DNA from: Rhodeus uyekii
Lineage: Eukaryota > Chordata > Actinopteri > Cypriniformes > Acheilognathidae
NCBI GenBank assembly: GCA_037043235.1
Contig: JAWRVZ010000087.1
Coordinates: 1,914,501 to 1,978,500, forward strand
Reading direction: 5' to 3'
Length of the DNA stretch: 64,000 bases
Of this stretch, positions 34,690-46,620 are shown in pieces. A model generated the notes under the pieces. That model was not told the origin of the DNA and made no database searches. It worked only from the letters and a program-made list of their open reading frames with translations. Position 1 is the first letter of the stretch. Each line of letters starts with the position of its first letter. Position numbers and translations under genes: made by a program.

Positions 34690-35337
34690 ATGATGTCAGC
34701 ACGGCTAATTCGCATTTCCCGTCTTCCACTGTGTCGTCATGCGGGACTCATGTCACAAGCTCACGTGCAGCACAGCGGTGACCCGGCGGGTCGACAGGTG
34801 CCCGTTGGGTTCGCCCGCAACCTGCAGATTCAACCTGTGTCGTTCTGCTCTGATCTTGCCTCAAGAAAATACAATCTAATTTATACCTTTCCCGCTATCA
34901 AAGGCCTGCGAGCTCTTTCAAGACTCAAACTGATGCAGACAGGCATCACTGTGGTGTTACTGCCCACGGTGTATTACCTGTACCTGCAGGGACAGGCCTC
35001 AGGGATGCTGATGAGTTACTCCACTGGCATTGCGGCGTTTGCTGGCGTCATGCTGTACTCTATAAGCCACTATGTCCGGAGAGTGGTTGGCATGATGTAT
35101 CTGGATTCAACGCAGACAGTCTTAAAGGTGTCGCACCTGACCTTCTGGGGTCACAGACGGGACGTATATGTGCCCGTGTCTGATGTCATGACCCTGGGAG
35201 ATGCAGGGGACACCAAAGGAGAACCGATCCTTCGTTTAAAGCGCTACAGCAGTTCGGATACGATGTACTTTTCTACCAGACTGGGGCGAGTGGTGGACAA
35301 AAATGCCTTTGTGAATATTTTTGGGAGTTTGTCATGA
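34690..35337 (+). CDS. tmem186: Transmembrane protein 186 (complex I assembly factor)
   Basis: Mitochondrial inner-membrane protein of the MCIA complex that helps assemble respiratory complex I. A single coding exon is seen. The start is uncertain: two adjacent ATGs (34690, 34693) follow directly on an acceptor-like ttctcctcag, implying an upstream non-coding exon, while an in-frame ATG also exists at 34666. The N-terminus is Arg-rich (MSARLIRISRLPLCRHAG), consistent with a mitochondrial targeting sequence. Two membrane segments follow (TGITVVLLPTVYYLYLQG and STGIAAFAGVMLYSISHYV), then the conserved HLTFWGHRRDVYVPVSDV and a C-terminal ending FVNIFGSLS. About 215 aa, close to mammalian TMEM186. 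AATAAA at 35403-35408 lies 66 bp after the stop. Confidence 0.92.
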   Translation: MMSARLIRISRLPLCRHAGLMSQAHVQHSGDPAGRQVPVGFARNLQIQPVSFCSDLASRKYNLIYTFPAIKGLRALSRLKLMQTGITVVLLPTVYYLYLQGQASGMLMSYSTGIAAFAGVMLYSISHYVRRVVGMMYLDSTQTVLKVSHLTFWGHRRDVYVPVSDVMTLGDAGDTKGEPILRLKRYSSSDTMYFSTRLGRVVDKNAFVNIFGSLS

Positions 35338-35484
35338 ATTGACTTTATTTTTATTTAATGTTATTCATACACACCTGGATTTTTTCTAGTTGAAAAGTGA
35401 CAAATAAAGATGTGTTGAAAGTCTAAATTGATTTTATTTCACATAATTATTGAAAAATGACTCATTTTAAATGACTACTCATTA

Positions 35485-35585
35485 CTCGGTCTCAAGTCGT
35501 TCCAAACCCATAAGACCTTCATTCATCTTCAGAAAACAAATGAAGGTCTTTTTGATGAAAAGGCTGAAGGCTCCTTCATACATTT
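35485..35585. repeat. Fragment of a common fish repeat (tcgttccaaacccataagacc family)
   Basis: The string caagtcgttccaaaccca followed by taagaccttcattcatcttc is familiar from many fish genomes as one end of an interspersed element. Assignment from memory. The remaining convergent spacer to 36223 shows nothing else; a minus-strand AATAAA (TTTATT 36129-36134) probably ends hmox2. Confidence 0.4.
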
Positions 35586-36223
35586 ACTAAAAATGAAATA
35601 TAGCGTTGAATAAAACACATTCATTCATTCAAAATTCATTACTATTAAATAAATATAGGATGTGTGTTCCCATGACCCATACAGATGTTTGCAGTAAGAG
35701 AGACAGAGACACACACAGTAACACAACAACATAGTTTGACAACATTGCATTTAATTGCACCATCTACTTGTATCTCAATCTTGTCTTTTTTTTTTGTGTG
35801 TGTGTTGATGTAGTTATTGTGTTTTGCATTGTAAGTTTTTTTTCTAAGGAGATTGGGAAGTGTTACACTGCAGTGATGCACCTGTAAATATTTTCAAATA
35901 AAATATATATTACAATGTGCAAGAGCAGTTAACTGTAAGATACAGTTAATGCTCCATATTAAGCATCTCCAACATCTTTACTTCTGGTATGCCCTTAAAA
36001 GTGCGCTTACACTCTTGAGTGAGAGTGAAAACGGGATAAAGAACATCTTTTTTTTCAGTATGACTAAAAACATGCACTGTATTTAAATCTATTGTATAGA
36101 TTGAGGGTCTAGTTAAGGTCTTTAAGCATTTATTTGACGTGAAACAGTGAGTGAAAGGTTTTCACTTCGAAGCCCAGCCGTTTCCTATTTTCATTTCTGA
36201 TTGGTCGGCTCGGGTAAAGGGGA

Positions 36224-38783
36224 TCACATGAGGTACCAGGCAGCCAATCCGGCAACAGCTGCAACCCATGTGGCCAGAATCACCTGTACTGTTGACTGTC
36301 GAAGCAGCATCTTCGCAAACTGACATGCGTACGCCGTGTTCCCACTCACCGCTGGACAAACAAGAAGGAATGCAGTACAGTACAAATAACAAAACATTTT
36401 TAAATAAACAACTACATAATGTTAGTTGCTAACAACTTCCTCACCCATTTTGGCTGCATAGTAGGGACATTGACTGATGTCTCCACCCATATCCCCATGT
36501 GCCGGGAAGCCAGTGTCCTGCACTTCCTCCTTTATGCCTTTCCCAATCTCCTGCAACTCTGTGAATACCTGACGGAGAAGTAAAGAACATGAAATAAGGT
36601 ATGAAATCACCCTTGTATTCAAGTATTTAATGACATAAATGCACGTCACACAACCTAAAAGATCAGGGGTCTCATTTATAAAACTGTGCGTAGGATCCCT
36701 ACTAAAAGTTTACGTACGCCAAAAAATAAAATACATTTTAACCATCTGTGCCGCCAATTCCCTTTGTCTCCAGAATGTGCGAACGCACAGCTCAAAGTTT
36801 GCTTCAAGGTCCGCACATTCTCCCATCAAGTTTGTTTTTTATAGATCACAACCTTTGCATGGAAACTGGCGTACGTACGTTTCCAGCCCCGTTTTGTGCG
36901 TACGCACGCTTTATAAATGAGATCCCTGGGCTGATACAGTGAAACCGTATTTGATAGTCCTCTTACGTCCAAATTAAACTTAAAAGCCAGGTTGGCTTCG
37001 TCTAGCAGCTTGTCTTTGGTCTCAGCATCTACTTCCAGCTCGTTCATCCGACTGCGGTACAGCCTCTTGAAGGACGTGGGGTTGTGGATGCCCTCAAAAT
37101 GGTAGAAGTTCAATCCCTCACCAGTAGGGGGCAGTTTCAGGGCCCGCTGAGCCACTTTCTTTAGGATCTGCCCTCCTGATAGGTCACCCATGTAGCGGGT
37201 CCAAGCGTGCGCAACCAAAAGAACCGGGTCGTCGCGCCCCACCTCGTGAATGCGGCGCACGTAGGCCGTCGTGGCTGCCGAGCAGGAGATGGTGCTCTCC
37301 CAGTCTTCTCCGTAGAAATACTCCAGGTCCTTGGCCAAGGCGTCTCGCCGATGAAGCTCACAAGGGAAATACAGTGGGGCAAACATGGGATGGTCCTTAT
37401 TCTTCTCGATCTCCTCCTCAATGGCAGAATAAACGTAGTACAGAGCAGTTGTGCCAAGCTGGGGTTAATAAGATGGCAAAACAGCACAAGTATGAAGGTC
37501 AGAACATAATAGGCTCTTTTTTATAAAATCCCACGGACAATAGACTCGCCTTAAATAGTTCTCGTTTGATTCGGCCCCTCAGGAAGTCCTTGACAAATGC
37601 CGAGTTCTCGGCCTTGTCGTGAGATTCCTTGGTTCCAGCCGCCAACACTTCGGATAAGTCATCCGGACTGAAAAACAGATTTATAAATATAATCGACTTT
37701 TATGCTCTATACTACCACCCATTGGCTTGGATGTCAAGCAATAGCCAGTTTAAGATTTGTATGGTATTGTAGAAGTACAGTTATTCCTTGTCACTTCGCT
37801 GTTCAAGTTTCGCGGTCTCAGTGCATTGCGGATTTTTCAAAAATATTCATCGGGAAAAAAAAATACTGCCATATCGGCAGCCATATTGCGGAAAGCAGCG
37901 CTGTTTTATTGTGATGCTCGAGAGAAATGGTTTCCCAGGATGCCAGACAAAGAGAGAGAGGGCATGGATCCCGGCGCGAGATCGACGAATGAGAGCACGA
38001 GTGGATGTATCCCGTGAGCTGATTGGCTGATACTACTTCACAGATTTTCCCCTTTCGCATGGGGTTCCGGTCCACATTAACCGCGATAAACGAGGGATTA
38101 CTGTACACTACTCTTGATTAACCATCCAAATTAAAATAGATAAATTGTGTAGTTTTGGTAGGCCATGTGATACCAACATTGTTGCCACCTCAAGGGGTTT
38201 TCATGCGTTCTCTATCAAATATTACTCTATTTAAAAAAAATAAGTAGTATACAGCATATAGATACATGCGTTTTATATTTTGAGTCAAATGCTGAATTCA
38301 TGTTGTTTTTTTCCTCATTTATCTCATGTCTCCAAGCAATATAAAGCTTGTTTCTGCATGATTTTGCTTCTGAACAAGCCCGTCAAGTTCGGACAAAGCC
38401 ATCATCTAAGATTTCGTGACAGTTTGGTCAAAAGTAAGCCTACTATTCATTTCTTTAGGTGTTCTTTGTTTAATGGCGACATCTACATTTATGCATTTGT
38501 GAGACGCTTTTATCCAAAGTGACTTTCATTGCATTCAAGGAACACATTGATATTCTAATCAGTTCTTGCTTTCCCTAGGAATCAAACCCATGACCTTGGT
38601 GTTGCAAGCGCCACACTAAACTGTTAGAGCTACAGGAAGGCGTATAGAGACATGTAATGCACCCTCAAAACAAGTGCATTCAAGGTCATTCAAGTGCTTT
38701 CAATACAGTTGTTTAATAGCACAGTACCTGAGGAGATCATCATGACTCTCAGTGAGGACAGTCTCTGTTGAATCTGCTGCCAT
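36224..38783 (-). CDS. hmox2: Heme oxygenase 2, complete, 5 exons
   Basis: ER-anchored enzyme that opens heme to biliverdin, CO and iron with electrons from cytochrome P450 reductase. Exons in transcript order: 38783-38728, 37667-37550, 37458-36967, 36568-36445, 36351-36224; total 918 nt, 305 aa (human 316). The proximal heme ligand His is in AAGTKESHDKAEN; the distal helix MGDLSGGQILKKVAQRALK is intact; the C-terminal tail anchor is QVILATWVAAVAGLAAWYL. A heme-regulatory Cys-Pro motif is kept at QCPYYAAK, whereas the second one of mammalian HMOX2 is replaced by Cys-Gln (AYACQFAKM). This Cys-Pro segment and the acidic linker favour HMOX2 over HMOX1. The intron after exon 2 uses a GC donor (AAG|gcgagt). 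A second ATG lies one codon upstream (38786), but the inner one has the better context. Confidence 0.95.
36664..36928. mobile_element. MITE with 'ctcatttataaa' inverted ends (hmox2 intron 3)
   Basis: The left end CAGGGGTCTCATTTATAAA and the right end TTTATAAATGAGATCCCTG are inverse complements with one or two mismatches, and the subterminal gtgcgta/tacgcac repeats are also inverted. Length 265 bp, no coding. A clear target duplication was not seen. Confidence 0.8.
37778..38103. mobile_element. pogo/Tigger-like non-autonomous element (hmox2 intron 1)
   Basis: Flanked by TA on both sides. The left end CAGTTATTCCTTGTC and the right end cgagggattactg are inverse partners, and the interior matches the copy at 6626 in order. 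326 bp with no transposase. Confidence 0.85.
38480..38645 (-). repeat. V-SINE-like tRNA-derived SINE (hmox2 intron 1)
   Basis: On the minus strand it reads from a tRNA-like head (gtagctctaacagtttag, with a B-box-like tgggtttgattcc) to the conserved tail ttggataaaagcgtctcac that marks V-SINE-type elements in fish. The polymerase III boxes are degenerate. Confidence 0.7.
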
Positions 38784-39467
38784 CATCAACTTCTGCTTCT
38801 GGCGTTAAAACAAACACATTTACACACAGTTGATAAACAACAACAAACACTCTCGTGACATAGAATAAGTGTGACTGTCATTACATTAAATTATCTTCGG
38901 CTGTGTGAAACAGGCTGTTATTTGACCTGTTTTGCGGTGTTTACCCTCCGCTTCTCCTCATACTGTATGCGTGTTTACTGTTTATAAAACTAATCCCGCC
39001 TCTAACCGGAAGTGGAATGTCGTCAGATTGCGCGTGCTCGTGTATATAGTGGGTGAATGTCACTCACTGTGTAGGAATGAGTGAACGAGAGAGCAATATG
39101 ACACAACTATTAATTTATATCAGTGTCTTATTCGATCTGTTCGTTGCCATTATTTGTATTTTTTATTGAACCCTTTTGACAAAAGTATGTGACACCTGTA
39201 AGTTGTGAGATTTTGTTGTTGTCTCGCTGTTTCAAAACCAGGCTTAACTGACCAAAAAATTGAAATGTACGGTATGTAATTTGGGATAAAAACGTCTTCT
39301 AAATGCTAAATTAAATAAATTACAATATTGTTGTCTATATCAGGAATCTGAAATGTGATATAATGTAGATCGGTCTATAACAGATAGATAATCTATAATA
39401 TTATAATCTATTTACTATTATTGTTTCGCTGATTGGCTGGATTTAGAGGGTTTTTGGAGACTTTTTT
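38784..39467. promoter_or_regulatory. hmox2: hmox2 upstream region with an ETS site
   Basis: An ACCGGAAGTG ETS-type site (39005-39014) lies about 220 bp upstream of the hmox2 start in a locally GC-richer patch and is the best promoter candidate. No antioxidant-response element was recognised. The rest is AT-rich without features. Confidence 0.4.
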
Positions 39468-39838
39468 AGCTGACCAGGCTGGTCGTAGCTGGTCAAGCTG
39501 TAAGACCAGCTAAAACCAGGTAAAAAGACCAGCTAAAACTAAGACCAGCTAAAACCAGGTAACAGACCAGCTAAAACCAACTAAGACCAGCTAAAAACAG
39601 GTAACAGACCAACTAAAACCAGGTAAAAAGACCAGCTAAAACTAAGACCAGCTAACAGACCAGCTAAAAGCAGGTAGCCGACCAACTAAAACCAGGAAAA
39701 AACCCCAGCTAAAACAAACTAAGTCCAGCTAAAACCAGGTAACAAACCAGCTAAAACCAACTAAGACCAGCTAAAACCAGGTAAAAAGGCCAGCTAAAAC
39801 CAGGTTAAACTAACTAAGACCAGACAAAAATGGTTTTA
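39468..39838. repeat. Minisatellite of ~22-bp 'gaccagctaaaaccaggtaa' units
   Basis: About 16 degenerate tandem copies of a unit built from gaccagctaaaaccaggtaa, with inverse forms (gctggtcgtagctggtc) at the left end and ttttagctttta at the right. A small related patch (aagctggtttagatggtcta) lies at about 41205-41310. This family is common in fish; no coding. Confidence 0.85.
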
Positions 39839-41455
39839 GCTTTTAGTTTTTTTCAGCAGGGATATTATTCAACAGACGTTCTCATATAATATAATATATA
39901 ATTTCATTTTGACCTGTGATAATTTAACTCATTTAAATCCAGGCGCTATTTCCACCGTCACCAATAGATGTCAGTAGAAACTATATAATCTCTCAAATCA
40001 AGCGGTGGGTGTCCCACCATAGACTTACTTACAGTGGAGTTTAAAGGTAGCACACACATGTTTAGATGTTAGAACTCTCCTGAGAAATTGCCCCTATACC
40101 CTCAAATATTTGCATTATTTGAGAGGACAGTCATTTATAGTGATATCCGAAACCATAGTGGACGTTATCGAATGCAATCATTCAATAACAAGTGTACGGG
40201 AGGGTTTAGGGGGTGATTTTGTTTTTTTTTAACCTATTGGCTACTTTTTACCACAAAGCGATATTTACTGTTGAAAAACACCTCAGAACTCACAAAGACC
40301 CGTGGCGTATAACATAGGATCTTGATGATGTTGCATACTATTTTAACAATGAAAACAATTCCAGTCATGCTTAATTCAATAAGCACATGTGTCAGACACA
40401 TTGATCATCGTTTATCAGCATATAGAGCTACTACATAATCAGGAAGTCATGTTTTCCTAAAGCCTATAGTGATGTGAAGTACTTCCCCCTGTTTCTGGAT
40501 TACGTCCATGTGTTCTTCTGAATATGGGAGCAGCCTGTCATGTGTGACCTGCACATAAGGATACAATACTATTATAACGCACCTTAGATCAGACCAGCAG
40601 ACAAGCCGCTCCACTTAAACAAAAGAACAAAGACGTTTTCCCTCTGCAAAACGTCCGAGTATTGAAAATACCTCTGGCACTTTTAGCTCTTTTATGTCTT
40701 CAAGTGCTCAATTTGACTTCTTTATTTTGCGCTCCGCATGACGACCGCCCACCTCTGTGTTTATTAGGGACGAGCTTCCTCAGATCAACAATATTGCTTT
40801 GGCCTTGACTTCACCGCTGTGCTATTTCATATTCAATGCGAGTTCCTTTGTTTATGTGCATATTTGGGACTCCGGAGTGATTATCACCGCGGCTGGATTC
40901 CTGAACACGTATCACAGGAGTGTACTTTGAGTCGTAATAGTGGAGTGACTTCATTCTGATCAATTGTTAGTCGTTGTGGCTCAAGTTTGTCATCCAGATA
41001 TTTTGATCTAGCATTGTTTGGTAGCTGCAATTTTGAGTCTGGTTTTATAAAGGGGGAACCTTCCTGTCTGTTAGGATTTCCCCTTGTTTTCTCCAAATCA
41101 GTTTAAGTAAAATGATCAACAAGGGTGTGACAAATCTGTGGAGCATTTGCTCTTAGAAAAACAGGTTGAACTTATTTCAAGAGCTGATCCGGTTGAAAAA
41201 GACGTAGGTTTTAGGTGGTTTAAGCTGGTTTAGATGGTCTAGTCGGTCAGTTCATTTAGCTGCCGTAACCAGCTGACAACTGCCTCCAACCACTTTACAA
41301 CCAGCAGAATAACTTAGTAAGCCCTGAACATCATGAATGTGTAATTCATCATGTAAATGTGAATTAGAGTGTGTGTTAGTTTATTTTACAGCCCTTCTCT
41401 TATTTTAATTAGCTATTTAATATGTCTTAATATATATATAATATGTCTTTAATAT
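39839..41455. other. Intergenic sequence without recognised genes
   Basis: No frame longer than about 70 codons and no homology recognised; apart from the related minisatellite patch near 41205 nothing is identified. Confidence 0.5.
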
Positions 41456-41509
41456 TTTATCTATCTATCCATTCATCCATCTATCTATCTATCTATCTAT
41501 CTATCTATG
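41456..41509. repeat. (ATCT)n microsatellite
   Basis: Tandem tatc/atcc tetranucleotides, about 12 units with a few interruptions. Confidence 0.85.
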
Positions 41510-41546
41510 GGCCATATACAGTGCATAATCTAAAGATGTATATATA

Positions 41547-42652
41547 GAGTGGAGTTCACTTATCTTGAGTCACGGTTAAGTCGCCAATCCTATTATGTAG
41601 ATGTTTTTGAAGTGGAACAGCCAAACTCCCTATTTGTCTTAGTATTTTCGATTCTTTAATGTCGATTTGTTAATGTCGCCGAAATCTAATATCTTGAGCA
41701 CAAAACAGGGACAAAATCGGCACTTCACATGGTTATTTCGTGACTAATTTGCGTACTTAGTTCACTGCGCATGCACTGAGTTTGCATTGCATGTGGATCG
41801 CGGTCCGCTCACGGTTCACTCCCTGTCGTTGATCTCATCTGAGGGACAACACGCTGTAGCATCCCACACGTTTTTTGTGATTTTGTGAGCAATCTTTGTG
41901 TTTGCATTGTTGTTAGCAAACATATACACAGTACAATGTATGTACATTTTTTTTAGATGAATGCCGATCGCTTCATCAAACAAATCGCGGCAACACTGAT
42001 GTGTAAAAAGACACCAAAAACTCGAGCATGTACATTCTCATTTAATAACTCACATCATGTACATCAATAAATTTTCATTTTTCTTTCTTGCGAGGGTTGT
42101 TGTCTTTGGCGCTCTGACAGCTGGCTGCGCTTGTACTTTCACTCTGACAGCTGGCGCTGATTGGCTGTCTGACCTGTCGATCATGCAGGAAGATTGGCTG
42201 TGCTGCCATGAGGCCGGGCTCTTCTCATCTCATCTGATGATCAACACCACACGCTTCTTAAGGGACGTGCTGCTAAACAGGGACGAGAGCAGCGGGAGAG
42301 ACTGCTTTTTTCTTTTTCTTATGATTCTGACTTGTGTTTGTTTTTTTATTGTGTGAATTTCACGCACAAGCACTGTGTACCGAGCCTGAACAGTTATGGA
42401 TAATTGAAGTCATGTGAGCAACATTTGAAATTCGAATTGTGATCTTACACAAAAAAGTTCATCAATCTATGGGTGCAGATTATGCCAACGATTTTTTTAC
42501 ACAAAACCCAAAACCCGCTGGCTATATGAGCGTGTGGATTATCTGCTTCTGCGGGTTATATGTAATATATGTTATATGGGTTATCTTGCTAAACGGTTAT
42601 CTTGATGCTTTTTTGCAACCCCCGAGGCCGTCAACATAACCAAACTCCACTG
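41547..42652 (-). mobile_element. TA-flanked DNA element with 'cagtggagtt' ends and a nested 'ataacccgca' element
   Basis: The left end GAGTGGAGTTCACTTATC and the right end (reverse strand CAGTGGAGTTTGGTTATG) are inverse partners flanked by TA, suggesting a Tc1/mariner/pogo-type element of 1106 bp. Its right half (about 42057-42590) is a minus-strand copy of the 7803-8432 family, identified by ctgtgtaccgagcctgaac and ctgacagctggcgctg. The 99-codon frame at 42057 is inside this repeat and is not a gene. Confidence 0.65.
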
Positions 42653-43930
42653 TATTCTATATTTTCTTCTCTAATAGAAGTCTGCGCAATTTTCAGAAGT
42701 CTGTTTTATTATCCAAATAAACAAGCTGTATGATTTTAGTCATTCATGTCCGCAGCACTAGTGCAGGAGGAGTCACGTGCCAAAATGGTTCAGTGGTTTC
42801 TTTGAATCCATAAGTATTAGCCTTAGTAATAGTGACTTTGCAAACATCAACAAATAGGTGATAAGGCATAAAATAGAGCTTCCAGTAGTGCCGCATTGAT
42901 TTAGCACAGCGGAGTCCGAGTGAGTCTCTGCAACTGTAAATCCAGCGCGTTCCTCTCCTCCAGACGTTCAAGGGAAGAGTCCCTGGGTCACCTGCACCAT
43001 GAATCACATGTTGGCGGGAGCCTGCTGTGCCTCTCCGCCGGACTATAATTAGAAACATGCCTCACGCTGCACGGAGAAAACAGTTTGGATAACAAAGGAA
43101 GGAAAGTGTTTGCATCAGGCAGGCATGTACTGTGATTGCAGCTTGGCATTTTCTCCCGTTCCCTCATTACCACACACAGGTTGAGGGGCAAGAAGTGGAG
43201 GCCCCGGGGGGCACACAAACTCCAGTTCCTAGTTGACTAACCATGAATAATCCGTGACTACAAGACTTACACACCAAGACACCATTCATGTATTGTGTAA
43301 CAGACGATTGTGAAGCCGTTAATAATGTGTACTGGACATTTGAAGGGTTTCTAAACATTTATGTTGGCTTGACTGCATGCTTTACTTAAATATACAAGGC
43401 CTGTAATCGCAGGTGGGACGTGGAAGGGGCTCTTAGATAGGATTTTACAGTTTCCCCTAAGATACAGAGATTGCATTGTGACACGCATGCAAGCCAACGA
43501 ATGACTCTCAAGGGTGGATCAGGTTATGAACTGGGTAAAAGCAGCTCCTGCGTACAGGTTTCTTGTACAAGCCTTTCGCTGAGCCCCAGATGCACTGTAC
43601 GAACATATATCAACCACGGTTAATAGAATATGGAGCGAAAGAAAATAAACATTTCCGAATTGTCAAAGACACCTGCACGCGCTGAGGTTTCTGTCGACAG
43701 TCATTCTTGAAGAAGATCCGGTCTGTCGTTAGCAGATGTCATAGTAACAATGGATAGAGGTCATAAATTTCTACCTACTTTGTCTTGTGCTGTGATGTTT
43801 TTATCTGTTCCACATGTTGCAATCATCCATCCATCCTCACATCGGCTGCATCTGGGCCTTGAACAGGTGACTGTTAACTAGCATGTGCGTTCTGTGCCTT
43901 CATCTCTAACTGTCTATATCAGCTGGTATC
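42653..43930. other. Intergenic sequence without recognised genes
   Basis: Only short open frames; nothing recognised. Confidence 0.4.
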
Positions 43931-43942
43931 GATTGTCTATAT

Positions 43943-44035
43943 TTGTCATTCATCCATCAATCCACCCACCATCCATCCAGCCACCCATCTATACACCCAA
44001 CCACCCTCCATCCATCCACCCACCCACCCACCCAC

Positions 44036-44104
<69 letters not shown>

Positions 44105-44128
44105 CATCCATCCATCCATCCATCCATC
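43943..44128. repeat. (ATCC)n/(ATCT)n compound microsatellite
   Basis: A catc/cacc-rich left part, about 16 perfect tatc units (44036-44103), then atcc units. Open frames translating to PSIHPSIH/YLSIYLSI repeats here are artefacts of the repeat. Confidence 0.9.
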
Positions 44129-45269
44129 TCATCTTCTTATATTGTTTCATGATATTCTGTCAAAGCTATTTAGTTTTGATATTTTCTCACATGTATTGTG
44201 TTAGACATAAGACATAACACATAGGACTGTGAGAAGATAACAAGCTGAGTGTCCATTCTCTAAATCAGTGTTTTTTCCAGTAATAGTGCTCTTTTCACTG
44301 ATATTTTCACTAAATGAGCAAAGCTAGACATCCCCATACAATAGACAATAGCCAGTTTTCATTTGGGGAGTTATTGTTTAGCATGCCAAATGTCTGTTAA
44401 ATTGATTTTTGGAGTTCATATAGTCTCCTGTTTGAACTGTTACTATTTCCCCCTCCATTTTCACTTGGGAATCATCCTTTAAGAATTCAAAGCTGCTATT
44501 TTTGAGAATCCTCAGCAGAATGTTTTTCCCTTCTATGTTTTTTTTTTTTTTTTTTTTTTTACAACTTTTTGTATGTATCTCTCTCATTCTTTGTCATGGA
44601 AGAATTATCTTAAAGATAGAAACATTTCCCTATTTGGTCTGGTTTAAATATATGTCATATACTTACGCAAAATGTAATTCACCCTTATATGGACAGTTAA
44701 CTGCCTTATATTGGATTGATTATATAGGAACATTCAGAAGACTCAGAGATGTTATGAGAAACCCAGTCTTGAGAGATTGAATTGTCCACTAAAACCTTAG
44801 AAGCTAAATACTGTATGTTGACATAAGATATGTATTATGCATCTATGTTTTATAGGTATTATGACCTAATAATTATTTTTACTGAATTTAAATAATGTAT
44901 TTAAAAGATCATAATGCATTAAACTATGTACAGGTATTTAATAATGTATTATTGTTTAAATATATACGTTTTATGCATTAAATAATGTTAATCAACTTTT
45001 AATTTAAAAAAATAGTATGCGCATAACTTATATGCAGCAATCCTGGTGTGATGCATTAGGACATTGTATAAATATTCAACTTTTTGTAGATTAGATTTTT
45101 TTAGAAATGCAAACTGTGGGTAAATGAAGACTGGCCTTTTTTATATGTTTATGCCTATAAACTTGCTGATCATCAGATGTATGGTGACCACAAGTCTGTT
45201 CTCAAGGCTGGACAAAGGGATCGAGCTGTATGTCTGAATAGCTCTATCCCAGGCCTCTGTCTCAGCAGG

Positions 45270-45283
45270 GGGGGGGGGGGGGG
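45270..45283. repeat. Poly(G) run
   Basis: Uninterrupted G run of at least 13 bases about 50 bp before the long (AC)n tract. Confidence 0.85.
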
Positions 45284-45328
45284 TTATAGTGAAAACACCC
45301 AGCCTGCCTCAGACTGTTCTGTACATGT

Positions 45329-45480
<152 letters not shown>

Positions 45481-46059
45481 CAATCCTTCTCTTGCAATTT
45501 TCATGGTTCCTGTTACCACTTTCCCTGACTCCCTCATTCTGTTTCTCAAAGTCTATAATCTGAAGTGAACGGTTTATGGCTGATAAGTTGATTTGTTGTG
45601 TTATGTTTGGCGACTGATTTCAGATAGCAGGTCTATGGGAGTAGGTGATCCGGGCTCCCTGTGCAGAAACAGCCCACAGAGGGCCAGTTATAGACCATTA
45701 CAAGAGCTGTATGGGACTGAGGACAAAGCCCTGGGGGATTCCTGCTACACATACCATTAGTACAATATACAGCCGTGGAAACAATTGTTTATTCATAGAT
45801 GGTCTGTCTGCAGACTCAAACATAAATTATGACACAGATCCATTGTGTGGTCCGCTGATTGTGTTGCCAGTAATGCATAACTGCTGTTAAATACGGTTCT
45901 CAAAAGAGAAGTGAATGTGTGTTCAGGTTTGAATGGACCCCTGGTACACGTGATCAAAGATGGCTGTAAAAATTAGTCTGCACTGTTTATCCTACTGCTC
46001 TTTAATTTAATAAAATGGCAAAAAAAATCTAACCTTTGATTGAAGTAAAAGAAATTGAA

Positions 46060-46620
46060 AGTTGGGAGAAAGTCATATTATGGAATAATGCTTTTTTATT
46101 ATTGGCACCTTTTTGTTAAATACATTTTGCAACCTTCTTTTGCCAAGATAACAGCTCTGAGTTTCTCCTATAATTCCTGATGAGTTTGGGAAACACCAGA
46201 CAAAAGATCAGAAACGTTCCTCCATAATGAATCTCTCCAGATCCTTCAGATTCCCAACTCCATGTTAATGCTTCTCCTCTTGAGTGCACCCTACTCATTT
46301 TCTACAGAGTTCAGGTCAGGGACTGAGGTGGTTGTGTCAGAAGCTACATTTTGTGCTCACTGACCCATTTTTGTGTTGATTAGTCCAGGACCTTCTGCAG
46401 AAAAAACTAACAACATTGAAGATCCAGTTGTATATTTAACTGTGGACATGGGGTACTTTTCATCCCTGTTTGCACCAAAGTCTTCTAGTGGGTTTGCAGC
46501 CAAAAACCTTTTTTTTTTTAGTTTCATTCTACCATAGAATCCTTTTTGAAGTTCAATTACGGTCTGACAACTACATATGCTGGAGTTTGTTTTCGGATGA
46601 GTGAGGATGATTTCATTTAT
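46060..46620 (-). mobile_element. Degenerate Tc1-like element fragment, second family
   Basis: Plus-strand strings such as gccaagataacagctctgag, cagatccttcagattccca and tctacagagttcaggtca are familiar from the reverse strand of fish Tc1-like transposases (WRDLEGS/NEWGAL-type region). No intact frame and no clear ends. From recall, not a search. Confidence 0.5.

Noticed and set aside
36826..36966. Extension of the hmox2 frame beyond exon 3 (VRGLSNTVSLYQ...)
   Set aside because: Read-through into intron 3 past a clear gtaaga donor; part of it is MITE sequence.
38480..38645. tRNA-like B-box (minus strand)
   Set aside because: Part of a tRNA-derived SINE with a V-SINE tail; the cloverleaf is not intact.
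39468..39838. Regularly spaced short repeats resembling a CRISPR array
   Set aside because: Units are contiguous and degenerate with no unique spacers, and the genome is vertebrate; it is a minisatellite.
42057..42356. 99-codon open frame with a hydrophobic start
   Set aside because: It lies wholly inside a minus-strand copy of the 'ataacccgca' repeat family; no homology to a protein.
43885..44217. 110-codon frame with PSIHPSIH / YLSIYLSI repeats
   Set aside because: Produced by the ATCC/ATCT tetranucleotide repeat.
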